Below are positions 48,061-61,383 of a DNA stretch of 64,000 nt, piece after piece. The DNA comes from Unio delphinus (Eukaryota; Mollusca; Bivalvia; Unionida; Unionidae). The translations under genes were made by a program, and so were the position numbers. The notes below the pieces were generated by a model. The model did not search any database and was not told the DNA's origin. It saw only the letters and a program-made list of their open reading frames with translations. Position 1 is the first letter of the stretch. Every line of letters begins with the position of its first letter. The stretch covers positions 14,201,001 to 14,265,000 of the forward strand of contig JAQISU010000210.1 of NCBI GenBank assembly GCA_029339505.1, given 5' to 3'.

Positions 48061-49008
48061 GCCCATGCGGTGGTAATTGAGTATCCTCAGGTATCACTTG
48101 TAATTGTTGTCTAGTAAAACCCCGTTGAGGGGCAGTTGAATCCAGTTTATAGATTGGAAGTCTACCCGTAGATCGTGTTATACTAGATATCTTATGTGCA
48201 GTAATACTCCAAATAGGATCAGTAGCCCTTTTTCTGCCCCCTTCAAGCTCTCCTGGTTCATATAAATACCTCACAATGACATTACTACCAAGAATTGGTT
48301 GGGAAACGCTAAAATCTTTTTGAATTTCCATTTCAGGCATTGACTTCTTTTTAATCGCGTTGATAGGTTTCATGTTGATGGTTCTAGTAATCTCGTTATT
48401 CAGTGCAGTAATCACAGCTGGTAACCTTTTTAACCCATTCACGGGATCTTTTCTCTTGGATGAATTCTTTTGCATATTGATATCCAAATAACCGCTCAGC
48501 AAGGGTTTTATTAAACCGTTCTACAATTGCCTAATCACGATGTAGCGCAGTATGTCCTCGTCTGATAGTGACTTTATGATTTGTCATTATTGATAACACT
48601 GCACCCTGAAATTCCTTGCCAGGATCAATTTGTAATAGATTTGGCCAGTGCAGAGGACTCCTTTGATAAATCCTTTCAAATGCAGAAGCCACTTCAGTGG
48701 CTGATTTTGTTTTTAACGGTTCTGCTTCTTTGTATCGACTTGCAATATCAACTACGGTTAATGCGTATTTGTAACCACGATCATGTGGCAGAAATAATAT
48801 ATCAGCCTGATTAACTTCATTGGGTCCGGTCACATCAAAATGCGAGAAATTGATTTGTTTAGGCGGTGGTAGATAAATTTGCCATAGTGCCTGTTTGGAT
48901 AACCAATGAGCCGCAGTGGTTTTTTTTCACTTTTGCAGCGCTAGCGAGTTTATGGATTGCTGATTTACCCCTCCAGTATCCTCTTGGGGAATAATAAATA
49001 GATTCCAT
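48053..49008 (-). pseudogene. E3 DDE integrase, broken
   Basis: It starts MESIYYSPRGYWRG at 49008. An extra A in the A-run near 48925 shifts the frame, a Gln codon next to the catalytic Glu is TAG (48533-48535), and a further shift lies near 48430. The first two catalytic Asp segments (NQADILFLP, QIDPGKEF) survive. It overlaps the polymerase end by 8 bp. Confidence 0.85.
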
Positions 49009-49015
49009 GTTGTTA

Positions 49016-49374
49016 TTAATTACCAGCACCTAACATCAATTTACTTTTCATAGCCGATTTTATCAAAAAGGAAGCCAATTTTTCTTTGAAAGATTTATCA
49101 GAAATAGCATTTAACGCATGAATTAATTTCACATCTGCTAGATGCCTGTGCTGCAGATTACTGCTTTTATAAGCAACATCATGAAGGTGACAGGCCTTAT
49201 CAATAGCGTTTATTGGTTCCTCACCGGGTCGGGGCTGATTTTGATCATTGAGTCTGATATCAAGTCTTGTTCCCGGTCCACAGTAGCTATATGCTGGAAG
49301 GTGCTTTTCTCCAGGGTATTTTGCCCATGGGGTTCCAGGGAGTTTAGTTAGCTTGGCTGCAATATCACCTCCTC
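49016..49374 (-). CDS. E3 phospholipase A2 frame, probably expressed by -1 frameshift
   Basis: Same PLA2 signature as E2: YCGPGTRLD, CHLHDVAY, LADVKL. The frame is fully open from the slippery site to TAA at 49016-49018 and contains no ATG before the catalytic residues; the E2 TTG is a CTA here. Conservation of an open, ATG-less frame in two diverged copies supports frameshift expression. Confidence 0.75.
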
Positions 49375-49545
49375 GTTTTTTTTTAAAGGTTCCTTGAGTT
49401 CCTTGGGTTTAGAAACAAATCTAAATTTCTTTGTACTACATTGTACGCATTTACCAGAAAGCGCTGATCGGTTATTTTTAGTTGTAATCGTCGTCAAGTC
49501 ATCTGTGCCAGTACGTTTTTTACACTTCACACAATATAGATCCAT
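49348..49545 (-). CDS. E3 zinc-ribbon protein (frameshift leader)
   Basis: 65 residues with MDLYCVKC and GKCVQC zinc-ribbon pairs. It has a KPKELKEP insertion relative to E2 but keeps the same TTA AAA AAA AAC and EEVILQP end, with the frame relation to PLA2 unchanged. Confidence 0.75.
   Translation of the reverse strand: MDLYCVKCKKRTGTDDLTTITTKNNRSALSGKCVQCSTKKFRFVSKPKELKEPLKKNEEVILQPS
49373..49383 (-). promoter_or_regulatory. Putative -1 ribosomal frameshift site (A AAA AAC)
   Basis: Identical to the E2 site, including nine A residues and downstream CGAGGAGGTGATATTGCAGC, which encodes RGGDIAA in the -1 frame. Confidence 0.65.
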
Positions 49546-49562
49546 AGTTTATATATAACGGC
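49546..49562. promoter_or_regulatory. E3 17-bp divergent promoter, zinc-ribbon/ATPase
   Basis: TTTATATATAAC sits between two start codons 17 bp apart; see the E2 counterpart at 31798-31815. Confidence 0.6.
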
Positions 49563-50228
49563 ATGAATATAATTGATTATTCAGCTACCCGACGGCGGGA
49601 ACCTATCAAACATCATGAAATGTTGCCGAATTCAATTAGAATGATTATAATCGGACCATCTGGAAGCGGAAAGACACAACTGCTACTTAATTTGATAACG
49701 AGATGGATGAAATGGAACAAATTGTATTTAATAGCCCCGAGTGTAGACGATCAGCGATGCTATGAAGTGCTAAAGGATTTTAACGAGAAAGCAAAAGAAT
49801 TTCAAATCGATGAAGATTTTATTGAATTTATTACTGATATAGAGGAAGCCCCTTCCGTGGAAGACATCGATGGAAGTACTAACAATTTAGTGGTATACGA
49901 TGATATCATGTTAGATAATCAAAAAAATCCTGCTAGAATATTTTCCCGAGGCAGGCATAAAAACACTGATGTGATCTATGTCACTCAACGATACACTCAG
50001 ATACCAAAAGTGATCAGAGATAACTGCAATGTGTTGTGTGTATTTCACGGCGTTGATACTCATACGCTACGAAATATTCATCAGACCTGATGAAGCGTTG
50101 ATATGAATCATAATCAATTTAGAAATTTCTTTAGTCACGCTCAGTCAAAACCACACGGATTTGTGACAATAAATTTAGCAGACCCTAGGACACGATATCG
50201 TATCGGACTTGATAAAATATTCGGTTAA
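49563..50228 (+). pseudogene. E3 packaging ATPase with two adjacent stops
   Basis: It starts MNIIDYSATRRREP. Walker A GPSGSGKTQ and Walker B NLVVYDDI are intact. Two consecutive TGA codons (about 50088-50093) replace the Trp-Cys pair after LRNIHQT. The frame then continues unbroken to the normal end GLDKIFG inside the TIR. Confidence 0.85.
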
Positions 50229-50444
50229 AATCACCGTAAACCTTAGCAGCAGAGAGGGTGAGTGACAACGACGTTGCGACATTTATGATTCATCAACGAA
50301 AACGCGAATGCGAATCCCATGTTTTCAGACAACAATCACTGTCATTTTTTTTTAGTTATTCGCGAGAAGGGTCTAGTGTTATTTTGGAGGGTATAATAAA
50401 AAATATACTAAAAAAATGTTGTAGGATTCACCTTCTCTGCTGCT
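50205..50444 (-). repeat. E3 right TIR
   Basis: Inverted copy of 34537-34778. The outer 200-bp module 50245-50444 is almost identical to the left one, in the same orientation relative to the end. It ends CTCTGCTGCT followed by the AGTGC duplication. Confidence 0.9.
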
Positions 50445-50449
50445 AGTGC

Positions 50450-52704
50450 AAGCATTAATTCCTTGCTGTTTCATCTTTCTTGCAAGTGTGTGTGTCGGTG
50501 TTAGCACAATCATGTGTGATTTCCCTCAAAATAATTCAATCGCACGTGTCGTCTTTCCTTACCCACCGCAACCGTTTAAACTGTTTTATATCTACATATT
50601 GGATCCGATATCGACGGTGCATTAGATAGTTCTGATATCTGATTATTTTTCAAATATTTTTCTTCAATCGTAACATCTGCTGATTTGGAATAATCACACG
50701 GTATTTCCTTTTTATTCTCCATGACCCCCAACTCTCGTCAGAATTTGTAAATTCGGCCTTTGCTTCGCTTTGTTTCGCGTTTATATAAAGTGAATCAGTG
50801 GTTACTCTAACCGCGATGTCAGGAAATATATTTATCATTGAAAAAAAATTAATAGAAGCATAAGCTAGCAAACATGTGCATACTGAAGATTTTTTCCATC
50901 GTTGTAAGTAACGATTGTGCCCAAGTTGGTTCCATCGGATAAGAAAGCGTCTTTACGATTTAAATATATATATCTTTAGATGTTGCATCTGCGATTATAA
51001 AATCGTATTTAGCATCATCTGTAATCAACCGCGAAGAATATAGTTTGTGGTCGTATTTTCCACCTTGTGTGAATTTACCGATTATTCTTCTATCGAGATC
51101 GTTTACATCTTTATTTATTTTTATATTTATTTCTTACTTTAAAGATCCGTTTCGACCATTTCAAGAGATATTCTTCGTCTAGATCGGGAAATTGTTTTCT
51201 ATATTCACTGATTGTACTATCTAGATTATCTGGTTGTGGTAACCAAACTTCAGTTTTTTTCCGATATGATATAATTGGTTCACTGACAACCAGCGATATT
51301 AGCATTTTAGAATCAATCATATACCGTAATAACACTATTGGTATCCAGTGTTTTTCAGAGATGTGTCTACTAATCCAAACATAACAACACGGATGAAGTA
51401 CTGTAGCCAATTGAAATGATACCACACGAGCAAATCTAGTTAAATCAAAATCAGGTAGTGGTCCATTAATCGCAACATGGCTCCTTTCATGTTTGGGATG
51501 CCCAAATCTTTTGAAATACTTAGAACATTCTCCACACCCGAGAAAACTACTTGGATAACACGCAACCATATCAACTGAAAAATTACTTTCAGGGTCATAT
51601 TTTGTATTCCACAATACACAATGGTTATATTCGATACAGATTGATTTGATATCTGACAGAAATTCAACTCTTGATGGTTTTCACGTGTTTGTCTTTCTCT
51701 CATAATGAGCTGCAACTGACGGAATTGTAAAACAATTTGTAAATAAATGTTCGTTGACTTCTGTTAAAAAACCACTAGCAATTTTTTCATCTCGTTGTTG
51801 AGGATTTCAGTACGGTACACTGACACTGATAAATAAAATCAAATAATTTCTCCTCAGAGAATTCTTCACCCGAGATCTCCGCGGGTATATATTTTATTGT
51901 TCTATCCCGTGGAAATATTGTTACTGCAGGTGTACACGCGTTTTCATAATGATCAATAATTTTGATTCGAGCTCATTGAGATTTATATTTTGATTCGTGT
52001 AATATTTCTCCTGTAATCGTAATCATGCTTACTGGAAATCTTAATGATGTTTGAAATTTAGTTATATCTTGAATCGTTGCTCAGTTCTTCGGAACTGTTA
52101 CTTCCCATTCATTTATTTTTTAATTATTAGATCATTCAATTTGTTTCCACGCAACGCATTTGTAAAGTGTTCTATTCGTTCTGCTACACTATTTATCCTT
52201 GATAGTTTCATTGGTTTTACTTTCTCAGTACTCGGTTTATCATTTAACGGATATATTCCATAAACAACTGCTGTTACAGGATAAGATTTCTCGTAATACG
52301 GTTTGTCATTCCAAGTCAGCAATCCTGGTTAGGAATCTTGACTCACAGTGATAATTATTCTATCTTTCAAGCTTGGTTCAAATTTTTCCCGAATAATCAA
52401 ATTCCCCGTTTCTGAACGGATAATGAATTTCACTCTAAAAAAATACATTTTCTGGTCAAGATGTGAAATTATCACCGCTGCTTTTCCGTCGTTCATGGTA
52501 GCATCAACAGTACCATCAATTCGAAATGTTGACCAAAAGTGAGATGCTCCATCGCGCTTGAATTCATTAAAACAATCACGGATTTTACGTATCATTCTTC
52601 TATCACTTATTAATCTCTTTGGTACATCTACGGAGGCTCTAACGAAGATTGAATTGAACATTTATCCAAGGCGTAATTTTCGATAATCTCTCTAACTCCT
52701 GCAT
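50450..52704 (-). pseudogene. E4 polymerase-helicase, right of E3
   Basis: Continuation of 34080-34531. It covers the Walker A region (GCGG..KTTR remnant near 50555), motif C (VTTDSLYI near 50800), motif A (FSVDMVACYPSSF near 51560) and the N-terminus up to an ATG at 52704. Many stops and frameshifts. The HNH end is lost. Oldest and most decayed polymerase in the window. Confidence 0.85.
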
Positions 52705-52747
52705 ATTATAATTAAAACAGGTATTTAAATAAAGAATTTATTATATA

Positions 52748-52999
52748 ATGAAAAATTGGAAATGGTTGATGATAGGATCAGTAGCCGCATGTAACAAATC
52801 ATGCAGAAAGGAATTCTGTGGATATCATTTACAAAGCGTTCGTGGTGGGAGTTTTGGCCCAGTCCCTTGCATACGATGTGGGGTAGGTGTGCATGGAAAA
52901 CTCCATCAATGACTCTGACAAATCATAAGAACACCTCTAGTTATATATTCATAGATTCCAAAGTAATAATTTAACCAAACAATGAACTAGACAAACAGT
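52748..52999 (+). pseudogene. E4 Cys-rich zinc-binding protein remnant
   Basis: It has a CNKSCRKEFCGYH equivalent and CIRCG, then a stop near 52913. A piece of the C-terminal tail (NNELDKQ equivalent) is at 52978-52999. The second CxxC is lost. Confidence 0.75.
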
Positions 53000-53010
53000 A
53001 TTATATATAA

Positions 53011-53520
53011 ATGGACCAAGAATTTCAGCTACATCCCGTTTTTACCAAATATGAAGCGTCTCGTGACGGTGTTATCAGAAACTGCAGCCTGAAGAACCTA
53101 GTTGGTGTTGTGAATAATCATGGATAGTTGAAGATTGGCGCTAGAAAGAAAAGTTATCTTAATCATTGATTCGCATACGAGTGTTTCCATGGATTGATCA
53201 ATGATGGTTTTGTTATTGATTACATAAATGATATTAAAATCGATAATTCTTTAGGTAATCTACAAGCTGTTACACAAAGTGAGAATACTATATATGGGAA
53301 AACTGGGAAATACTCGAAAAATGCAAAATGTGTAAAATCGAAAAATATTCATACAGGCGAACAAAAGACATTTCAATATATGAATGAAGCCGGAAAATAT
53401 TTTCATATTTGTATGCCATCAATACGACGCGTTGCAGAACGAGAACAGCATTTTGCGGTTTCGATGCGTTTTAAAAACAGAATTCAATTCGCTTACGTAT
53501 GGATTATGGGTCAAAATTGA
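53011..53520 (+). pseudogene. E4 HNH endonuclease remnant
   Basis: ATG with TATATAA upstream. In-frame stops near 53127 and 53167. The HNH His-containing segment now reads VIDYINDIKIDNS, with the catalytic His changed to Tyr. The C-terminal NUMOD-like half is open (53194-53520). Confidence 0.8.
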
Positions 53521-53554
53521 CCTGTTTTTGTATTAGAAATATATATTATTAAAT

Positions 53555-53816
53555 ATGAATTCTGAAAGTATCAATGCATTCATAACTGAGATTTCAAATA
53601 AAAATCAAGGAATTCAATTATCAGATAAATTAAAGTGTGATCAGATTCTTTCTGATTTTCAAGATATTGAATATATTTCTATCAATAACAAATATCTGTT
53701 ACCAAAAAGATACGCCTATATAAAAAGAATACAAAATGCTATTCGCGATTCCCGTCAGTAAGTTTGTCTCGTTGTTCACTGTTGTCGAAAAAATCAGAAA
53801 CGAATTGAGGCAGTAA
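53555..53816 (+). pseudogene. E4 small helical protein remnant
   Basis: MNSESINAFITEISN followed by LKCDQILSDFQDIEY, as in E1, then a stop after IRDSRQ and a degenerate VEKIRNELRQ end. Confidence 0.75.
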
Positions 53817-54212
53817 AATGAAATCAAACGCACGATTAATTAGAGGGTTAAACAATAAGGGCTATTATCTGCCAAACCGAAATTCCCCCTTGGCTATCTC
53901 AACAGAGTACGTTCTAAACAACGATTTGACATATAGAATACTTCAATACTTATTTGAAGCATACAATGGACAGGTAGAACTCTTACTCACCTAGCAGGTA
54001 TGCGTGTGCTTTTTACCGTGAATGAATTTGTAAAGGCGGGTTTTTATCAATGAACGTCACGAAAGTAATATAACACTGTAGTGAAATCGGGGTGCGGAAA
54101 TTCATGGATTTTTTTTTATTGATTTTTGGTCATTTTTGTTGCATTTTTCATTGAATTTTGGTCATTTTCACTGCATTTAGATCGCACATTTAAAAACGCT
54201 ATCGTTTTCTAT
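53817..54212. other. E4 gap
   Basis: No supportable gene. Corresponds to the noncoding gap between replication and virion blocks in the other copies. Confidence 0.5.
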
Positions 54213-55286
54213 ATAATAGTAAACGAAACACTAATGACTACATCAGCACGTGAAAGATTTGCTGCAATTAAGAAGTTCATCCCAATCTACGATTCTGTTC
54301 GAAAAACATTGCAAGCGAGACAGTCCTCAGACTGATTTTTTTACAGGATCTTAAGAATTGTTTAAACCAATAACCACGGCAACTAAAGGGGTATATCAGC
54401 TACTGAGAGAGCAATATACGGAGATATCCCTAAGGAAGGAGAAAGAAAAGAAGCTCGTCTTATTAGTGTACCTAAATAAATAGCAAAAAGATCTAAACAA
54501 ACAAAATAATCTTTAAAAACACTTCTTGGCGATATAATAACTGCTGTACGACTTCAAGAAAAACAAGAACGAGAAGAAGTTGAACGACCAAGTGATACTG
54601 ATATTAGCCCCCACCACCTGAACCGTCTGAACAACAGGGCGCTGTTGCAAAAGAACGAGGAGACTATTCACCCGAAAATATATTTACAGTTGATTCGTTA
54701 ACGAACTTAGAGGAATCAGCACAGACTCTGCATCAGCTGATTTTACTAGGATAAATTTTAAAACAAGGAAACAGTATATAAATGATGCATTTGACGACGC
54801 TGTGAAAAACAAAGACACCTGGCATCAAAAGTGTATTTAGCAAACAAAGGTGGAACTAGAATTACACAAAAGAGGCATCCTGGTTTTGCTAATTTTCTAG
54901 CCATGGTAAGAGGTGTCACACAACCACCACCAATATATACAGAAAACCCAATCCCAGGTAAAAGACAAATAATGGCAGAAGCTGAATCTGAAAAAGGTGC
55001 AACTGGTATCATTACAAAATCAAGCGGAAAGGGATTTGCTCAGAGTGGAATTCCAGGTAGTGGTTTAATTAATTGTCCTGGTAATATTCTTAACGATATA
55101 TCACGATTAGAGGTTCTCATCGGAGGGAAACAAGCTGGAAATAACGTACAGGAAATAATTAATGAAGCAGCTGATATCTGTATGCGGTTATTTCAAGGCG
55201 GCATCATGGATATTAATGTATATCGAGAGTTTGTTGACGAGCTAGTTAAAAGTCCTACAGATTTTTACGGTTATCACAGTTATTAA
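54213..55286 (+). pseudogene. E4 scaffold/core-like protein remnant
   Basis: The N-terminal TTSARERFAAIKKFIPIYDSV and the C-terminal half (54831-55286, ending NVQEIINEAADICMRLF and FYGYHSY) are recognisable, with stops and shifts between. The middle (GDIPKEGE, LQEKQEREE) follows the E2 version rather than E1/E3. Confidence 0.75.
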
Positions 55287-55353
55287 TCACCGAAATTGCT
55301 AGCAATGAAAATCCGTAGGATTTTTACGATTAGACAAATGTCATTTATATACG

Positions 55354-55834
55354 ATGATCATATACTATTACCACGATAAACCAACCAGTGTATGCTTAGT
55401 AAATTCACGATTGCCAGTTTATAGAGCCTACTATGGAGATGGTCTCGGTAATACCATTGCAGGGTTATTTGCAAGAATGGCTCCGAAAATAGCACCAATC
55501 GCAAAATAATTATCAATAAAAACCATTGATGTTATTCGTGATAAGGGTATTAGCGCTGTTGGATATGTTGGCGGGAAAACATTTTCCACCGCGAAGGATA
55601 AACTAATGTCGTTAGTTCGACGAAAAAAGAAACCATTGGTAGTATCGCCGATACCATCTACAGAAGTGATTCCTGCAAGTGTTAGCAAAATAATTAATAA
55701 CGCCGTGGATCAAAAATTTGCATCGTTGGCGACTTCGTCGTGTCCAGTGATGCATATGAGGCACAGAAAAACAATATTGCAAACATGATAGCTGGAAGTG
55801 GATTGAAACCACGACGAAAACCACGACCAAAATA
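55354..55834 (+). pseudogene. E4 small basic virion protein remnant
   Basis: It retains GDGLGNTIAGLFARMAPK and RRKKKPLVV. A stop at about 55507 replaces a Gln, and there is a late frameshift near 55760. Confidence 0.75.
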
Positions 55835-55863
55835 ATGATTTAGATCGAGAAATATATAATTAA

Positions 55864-57359
55864 ATGCTCAAATCGTCTCCTGACCCAACGTTTGATATGA
55901 AAGCTCCAGTGCGCAAGAATGATTCTGCACGCGATTATCAATATTATTCCTATCACGCAGTACAACCAGATATTGGATAAAGAATCGAACTTCAAGTCCA
56001 GGTTACCAATAAATACTTTATACCGTGTGAAGCATTTATCGAAGTAGAAGGAGAAATTGTAACAAATGATAATGACGATGATAATCCAACATGTGACAAT
56101 AACCCAAATATCAGAGTTGGTTTTGTTAATAATGGTATCATGGCGTTATTAGAGAGTGCTAGATATATGATTGATGGAAGAGAAATTGAATCTATAGAAC
56201 GTGGTGTTCATGTTGCCACAACATTAATAGGGTTAGCAAGATATTCTGATGATTATACAAGATCGGCGGGTCCATTTATGATGTTTTCAAAGGATACTAC
56301 TGATAACGCTGGACACGTCCAGTATGCTAGAGTAAATGCTGCTGCACTTAATCCAGCACCAATCGGATATGTAAGACAAGCTGCTGATTTTGATGTCATA
56401 AATAATATTATTAATAACAACATGGTGTTTGCAACACGCGTAGCAACTATAGAGGGACAGTTTCGACGATTTTAATGTGCGATTCCACTGCATCATATTT
56501 TCGGATTCTGTAGAACTGTTAGAAAAGTTATATATGGAGGGTAATGATAATGATGCAATCTGGCGTGGTAATGGTGTCACCACGGGTAAAGTCATTTTAA
56601 CAAAACTATCATTGTGGATGCCAGTAATGACTCAATCAATCGCAACAGAAGAGCGATTACTATCATTTATTGATCATGGAGGAAAATCGTTGCTAAGTTG
56701 GCTAACAACAACAACGGATATTAAACAGGATAATTGTAATGGTACATTTACATGGCACCTGGCATAAAAACAAGGTGTTTCAACTGCACGTCATATATTG
56801 GTTGCGTTACAGAATAACGCGCGAGTTGGTGATCAAGAACGAAGTCAAATGATATTTGATCAGATAGGCGTTAATGAAGTCTCGCTGAGAATAAACGGAC
56901 AACAGGAACCATCTGAACTTAATTACACCACTAATTACACCACTTAATTACACCACTTAATTACACCACTAATTACACCACTTAATTACACCACTAATTA
57001 CACCACTAGTTACACCACTAATTACACCACTTAATTACACCACTAATTACACCACCATATTGCACGAGTGTATCATCGTCTGTTGTCATATATGGGACGC
57101 GATCAAAATATCGATATTGGTCTGCATATATCACAGATGGATTTTAAAAGTCATTATCCGATTTATTACTTTTCACTGGAACATCTTGATTTAACAAGAC
57201 AATCTGTCGTTGATATTTACTTTTAGAGCTCGTGTAGCCCGTCCTGGTAGTATTGCTAATTATAGAGCGGCTGCTGTCATTCTCAGCGACAAATCAATGT
57301 TACTTAATGGTGTTGATGGACGTATGAGAGAAATCGATGCACCAGTAGAAAATATGTAA
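55864..57359 (+). pseudogene. E4 major capsid protein remnant
   Basis: The conserved blocks VGFVNNGIMALLESARYMIDG, RINGQQEPSE and YPIYYFSLEHLDL are present. Stops occur near 55978, 56473 and 56764 and frameshifts near 56540. A minisatellite (56928-57054) has expanded inside the gene. Confidence 0.85.
56928..57054 (+). repeat. 13-bp minisatellite in E4 capsid pseudogene
   Basis: About ten units of TTAATTACACCAC, with variants lacking one base. The unit equals the local capsid sequence, so it arose by slippage or local duplication. Confidence 0.9.
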
Positions 57360-57386
57360 CAATTAGATCAATCTATTATTAATAAA

Positions 57387-57512
57387 ATGTTATATAGTCA
57401 TGTCAATGTTGCGTGAACTCCTGGTCAGCTCAAGAAATTGCAATCAGAATCAGCTAAAAAATGTGGAACCACGATAACGCTAAAACATAATCAGATGTTT
57501 GGTGGTATTTAA
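57387..57512 (+). pseudogene. E4 hydrophobic virion protein, 5' fragment
   Basis: It retains TPGQLKKLQSESAKKCGTTI and then breaks off into unrelated DNA near 57512. Marks the right boundary of E4; protease, fibre, membrane and penton genes are missing. Confidence 0.75.
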
Positions 57513-57892
57513 TTTACAGCATCAGGGAGGGCGTGACCAAGATAGGAGATCATCTGAGTAATCACTTGATGATACTTTAAGAGAATATTCAGAACAATAG
57601 TCACAAAAATAATTAACTCAAAGGGAGCATCATTGAGAGAAAACGTTGGAGGCTTTGATCTGGCGAACATCTTCTTGATTTTTCTTCTCGTGTTTGTAAA
57701 AAGCCATATTTTAGCAAATGGATAGTTATAAAATTAGGTCGACTTGCCCTGCTGCTGCCCGTCTTTTCATACCCGGGAAATTTAAAATTCTGAACATCAT
57801 CTTCTGTTATCGAATATGTATATTAAAGAAATATGTGTATCGTTCTCTCTCTCTAGTTACCATAAGCAAATATTACCTGAATTATTGGCCTC
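57513..57892. other. Host-like spacer between E4 and E5 fragments
   Basis: No gene or recognisable repeat is seen. Confidence 0.4.
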
Positions 57893-58035
57893 CCGGGCAT
57901 CTTCAGGCCATCCTAACCGGGTTATAATTGATGACTGATATATATCAAGGGCATAATCTTGATAATATATTTATATCGTGACTGATGATGTTCGTTCGTG
58001 AAACGATATAGCTATTTTTGACCATCACCGTAAGT
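57893..58035 (-). pseudogene. E5 penton-like gene fragment
   Basis: The minus strand contains pieces matching the VHEPTLSSAIE, YIVDIYQSS and RTVLGWPE region of the penton-like gene, with many changes. Confidence 0.65.
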
Positions 58036-58149
58036 TGCTTTATTGACTGGTAATCGTGAGTTTGTTATTCTGACCATTGCCGATTGAAGGTGTTATTGAT
58101 GGATTATCATCTTTTTTGTTATCTATATATCCAACCAGACAATTATTTA

Positions 58150-58330
58150 CTGTGATAACCATTAACGAGTTCATCGATAAGTGTCAAGTAAACGCTAATA
58201 TATTCATGCTACAACCTTGAAATAATCGTCGACAAATTCGAGCGGCTTCTTTAGTTATTTATGCTGAGTTTATTCATGCTCGTTTTCCTCCTATGGGAAT
58301 ATCTAAAATTGTTTTGTCGGAAAAAACGTT
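58150..58330 (-). pseudogene. E5 scaffold-like gene fragment
   Basis: The minus strand matches the GGKRAGN, INEAADICRRLF, GGIMDI and DELV..YHS end of the scaffold-like gene. Genes between this and the penton-like fragment are absent, so E5 has a large internal deletion or consists of two separate pieces. Confidence 0.65.
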
Positions 58331-58440
58331 ATTAGTGAAAGAAATAAGACCACGTCGTCCTGACTTATTTGATTCAGAAAAATCGTTTCCGCTTGCGCCG
58401 AGGTCAGGTGATGGTTGTGTCTTCTTTCGAAGTTGTGAAC

Positions 58441-60560
<2,120 letters not shown>

Positions 60561-60569
60561 TGAGTGGAC

Positions 60570-60574
60570 ACACA

Positions 60575-60606
<32 letters not shown>
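60570..60606. repeat. (CA)n microsatellite
   Basis: About 36 bp of CA repeats. Confidence 0.9.
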
Positions 60607-60607
<1 letters not shown>

Positions 60608-60746
60608 CTCTTTTTGATGTTGCAAGTACGCTTATGGCATGAACACACAATCGAAAGTAGCATTATGTGTTGACAAATCTTATTATATCACATGTAAATA
60701 TATAAGAATTAAGAAATATGAAAGGTATTTATCCAATACGTTATGT

Positions 60747-60885
<139 letters not shown>

Positions 60886-61383
60886 AGGTATACAAAGAAG
60901 TCAGTCACTTTGAAACACTCACGTACTTATTTGTTTACTATTTTGAGAAAGGATCATACATTTTAAGCATGATGTGCATGTTTTTATAAGAATTAAATAT
61001 TTGCCTTGCTGCAGTACAGAGCATGAATATAATATGCATGAAATCACAAGTATCATACATTTGAGTATAGGACTCAAATGTACCAGACTAAGCTTCTTAA
61101 AGACTAGGTACACTATTGTTTTCTCAGCCTAAACCATCAATATTGAACGAACGCTTAATAGACAACAGTACTGAAATAAGGGGGCCAGCGAGTAAAAAAA
61201 AACAGGATTCCAGTGAAAGTAATTTTTTTTTCTTCAAATAAATTGTATAAAAGAGCAACTATTTCATTAAAAACTTTTTTCATTGTTAGACCTATTTTCA
61301 CTCTATAGATCTTTACAAGGAGTCAATAGGAATAAGTATGATCTTTCAAAACCATTGTTTATGGTATCATAAATCTCTTATAG

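Larger units (their letters stand above)
34537..50444. mobile_element. E3: nearly intact Polinton/adintovirus-like element
   Basis: A 15,908-bp element with TIRs of about 240 bp, same gene order as E2, inserted in the E4 polymerase gene with AGTGC duplications. Several genes remain intact (penton-like, fibre-like, protease, small basic, scaffold-like, small helical, zinc-ribbon/PLA2). Polymerase, capsid, ATPase, integrase, membrane protein and HNH genes carry stops or frameshifts. An insertion of about 950 bp of non-element DNA lies at 42900-43900. Confidence 0.9.

Noticed and set aside
50245..50444. The 200-bp AGCAGCAG-bounded units as free MITEs
   Set aside because: They are the outer parts of the E3 TIRs, with target duplications only around the whole element; the left and right units are in TIR orientation.
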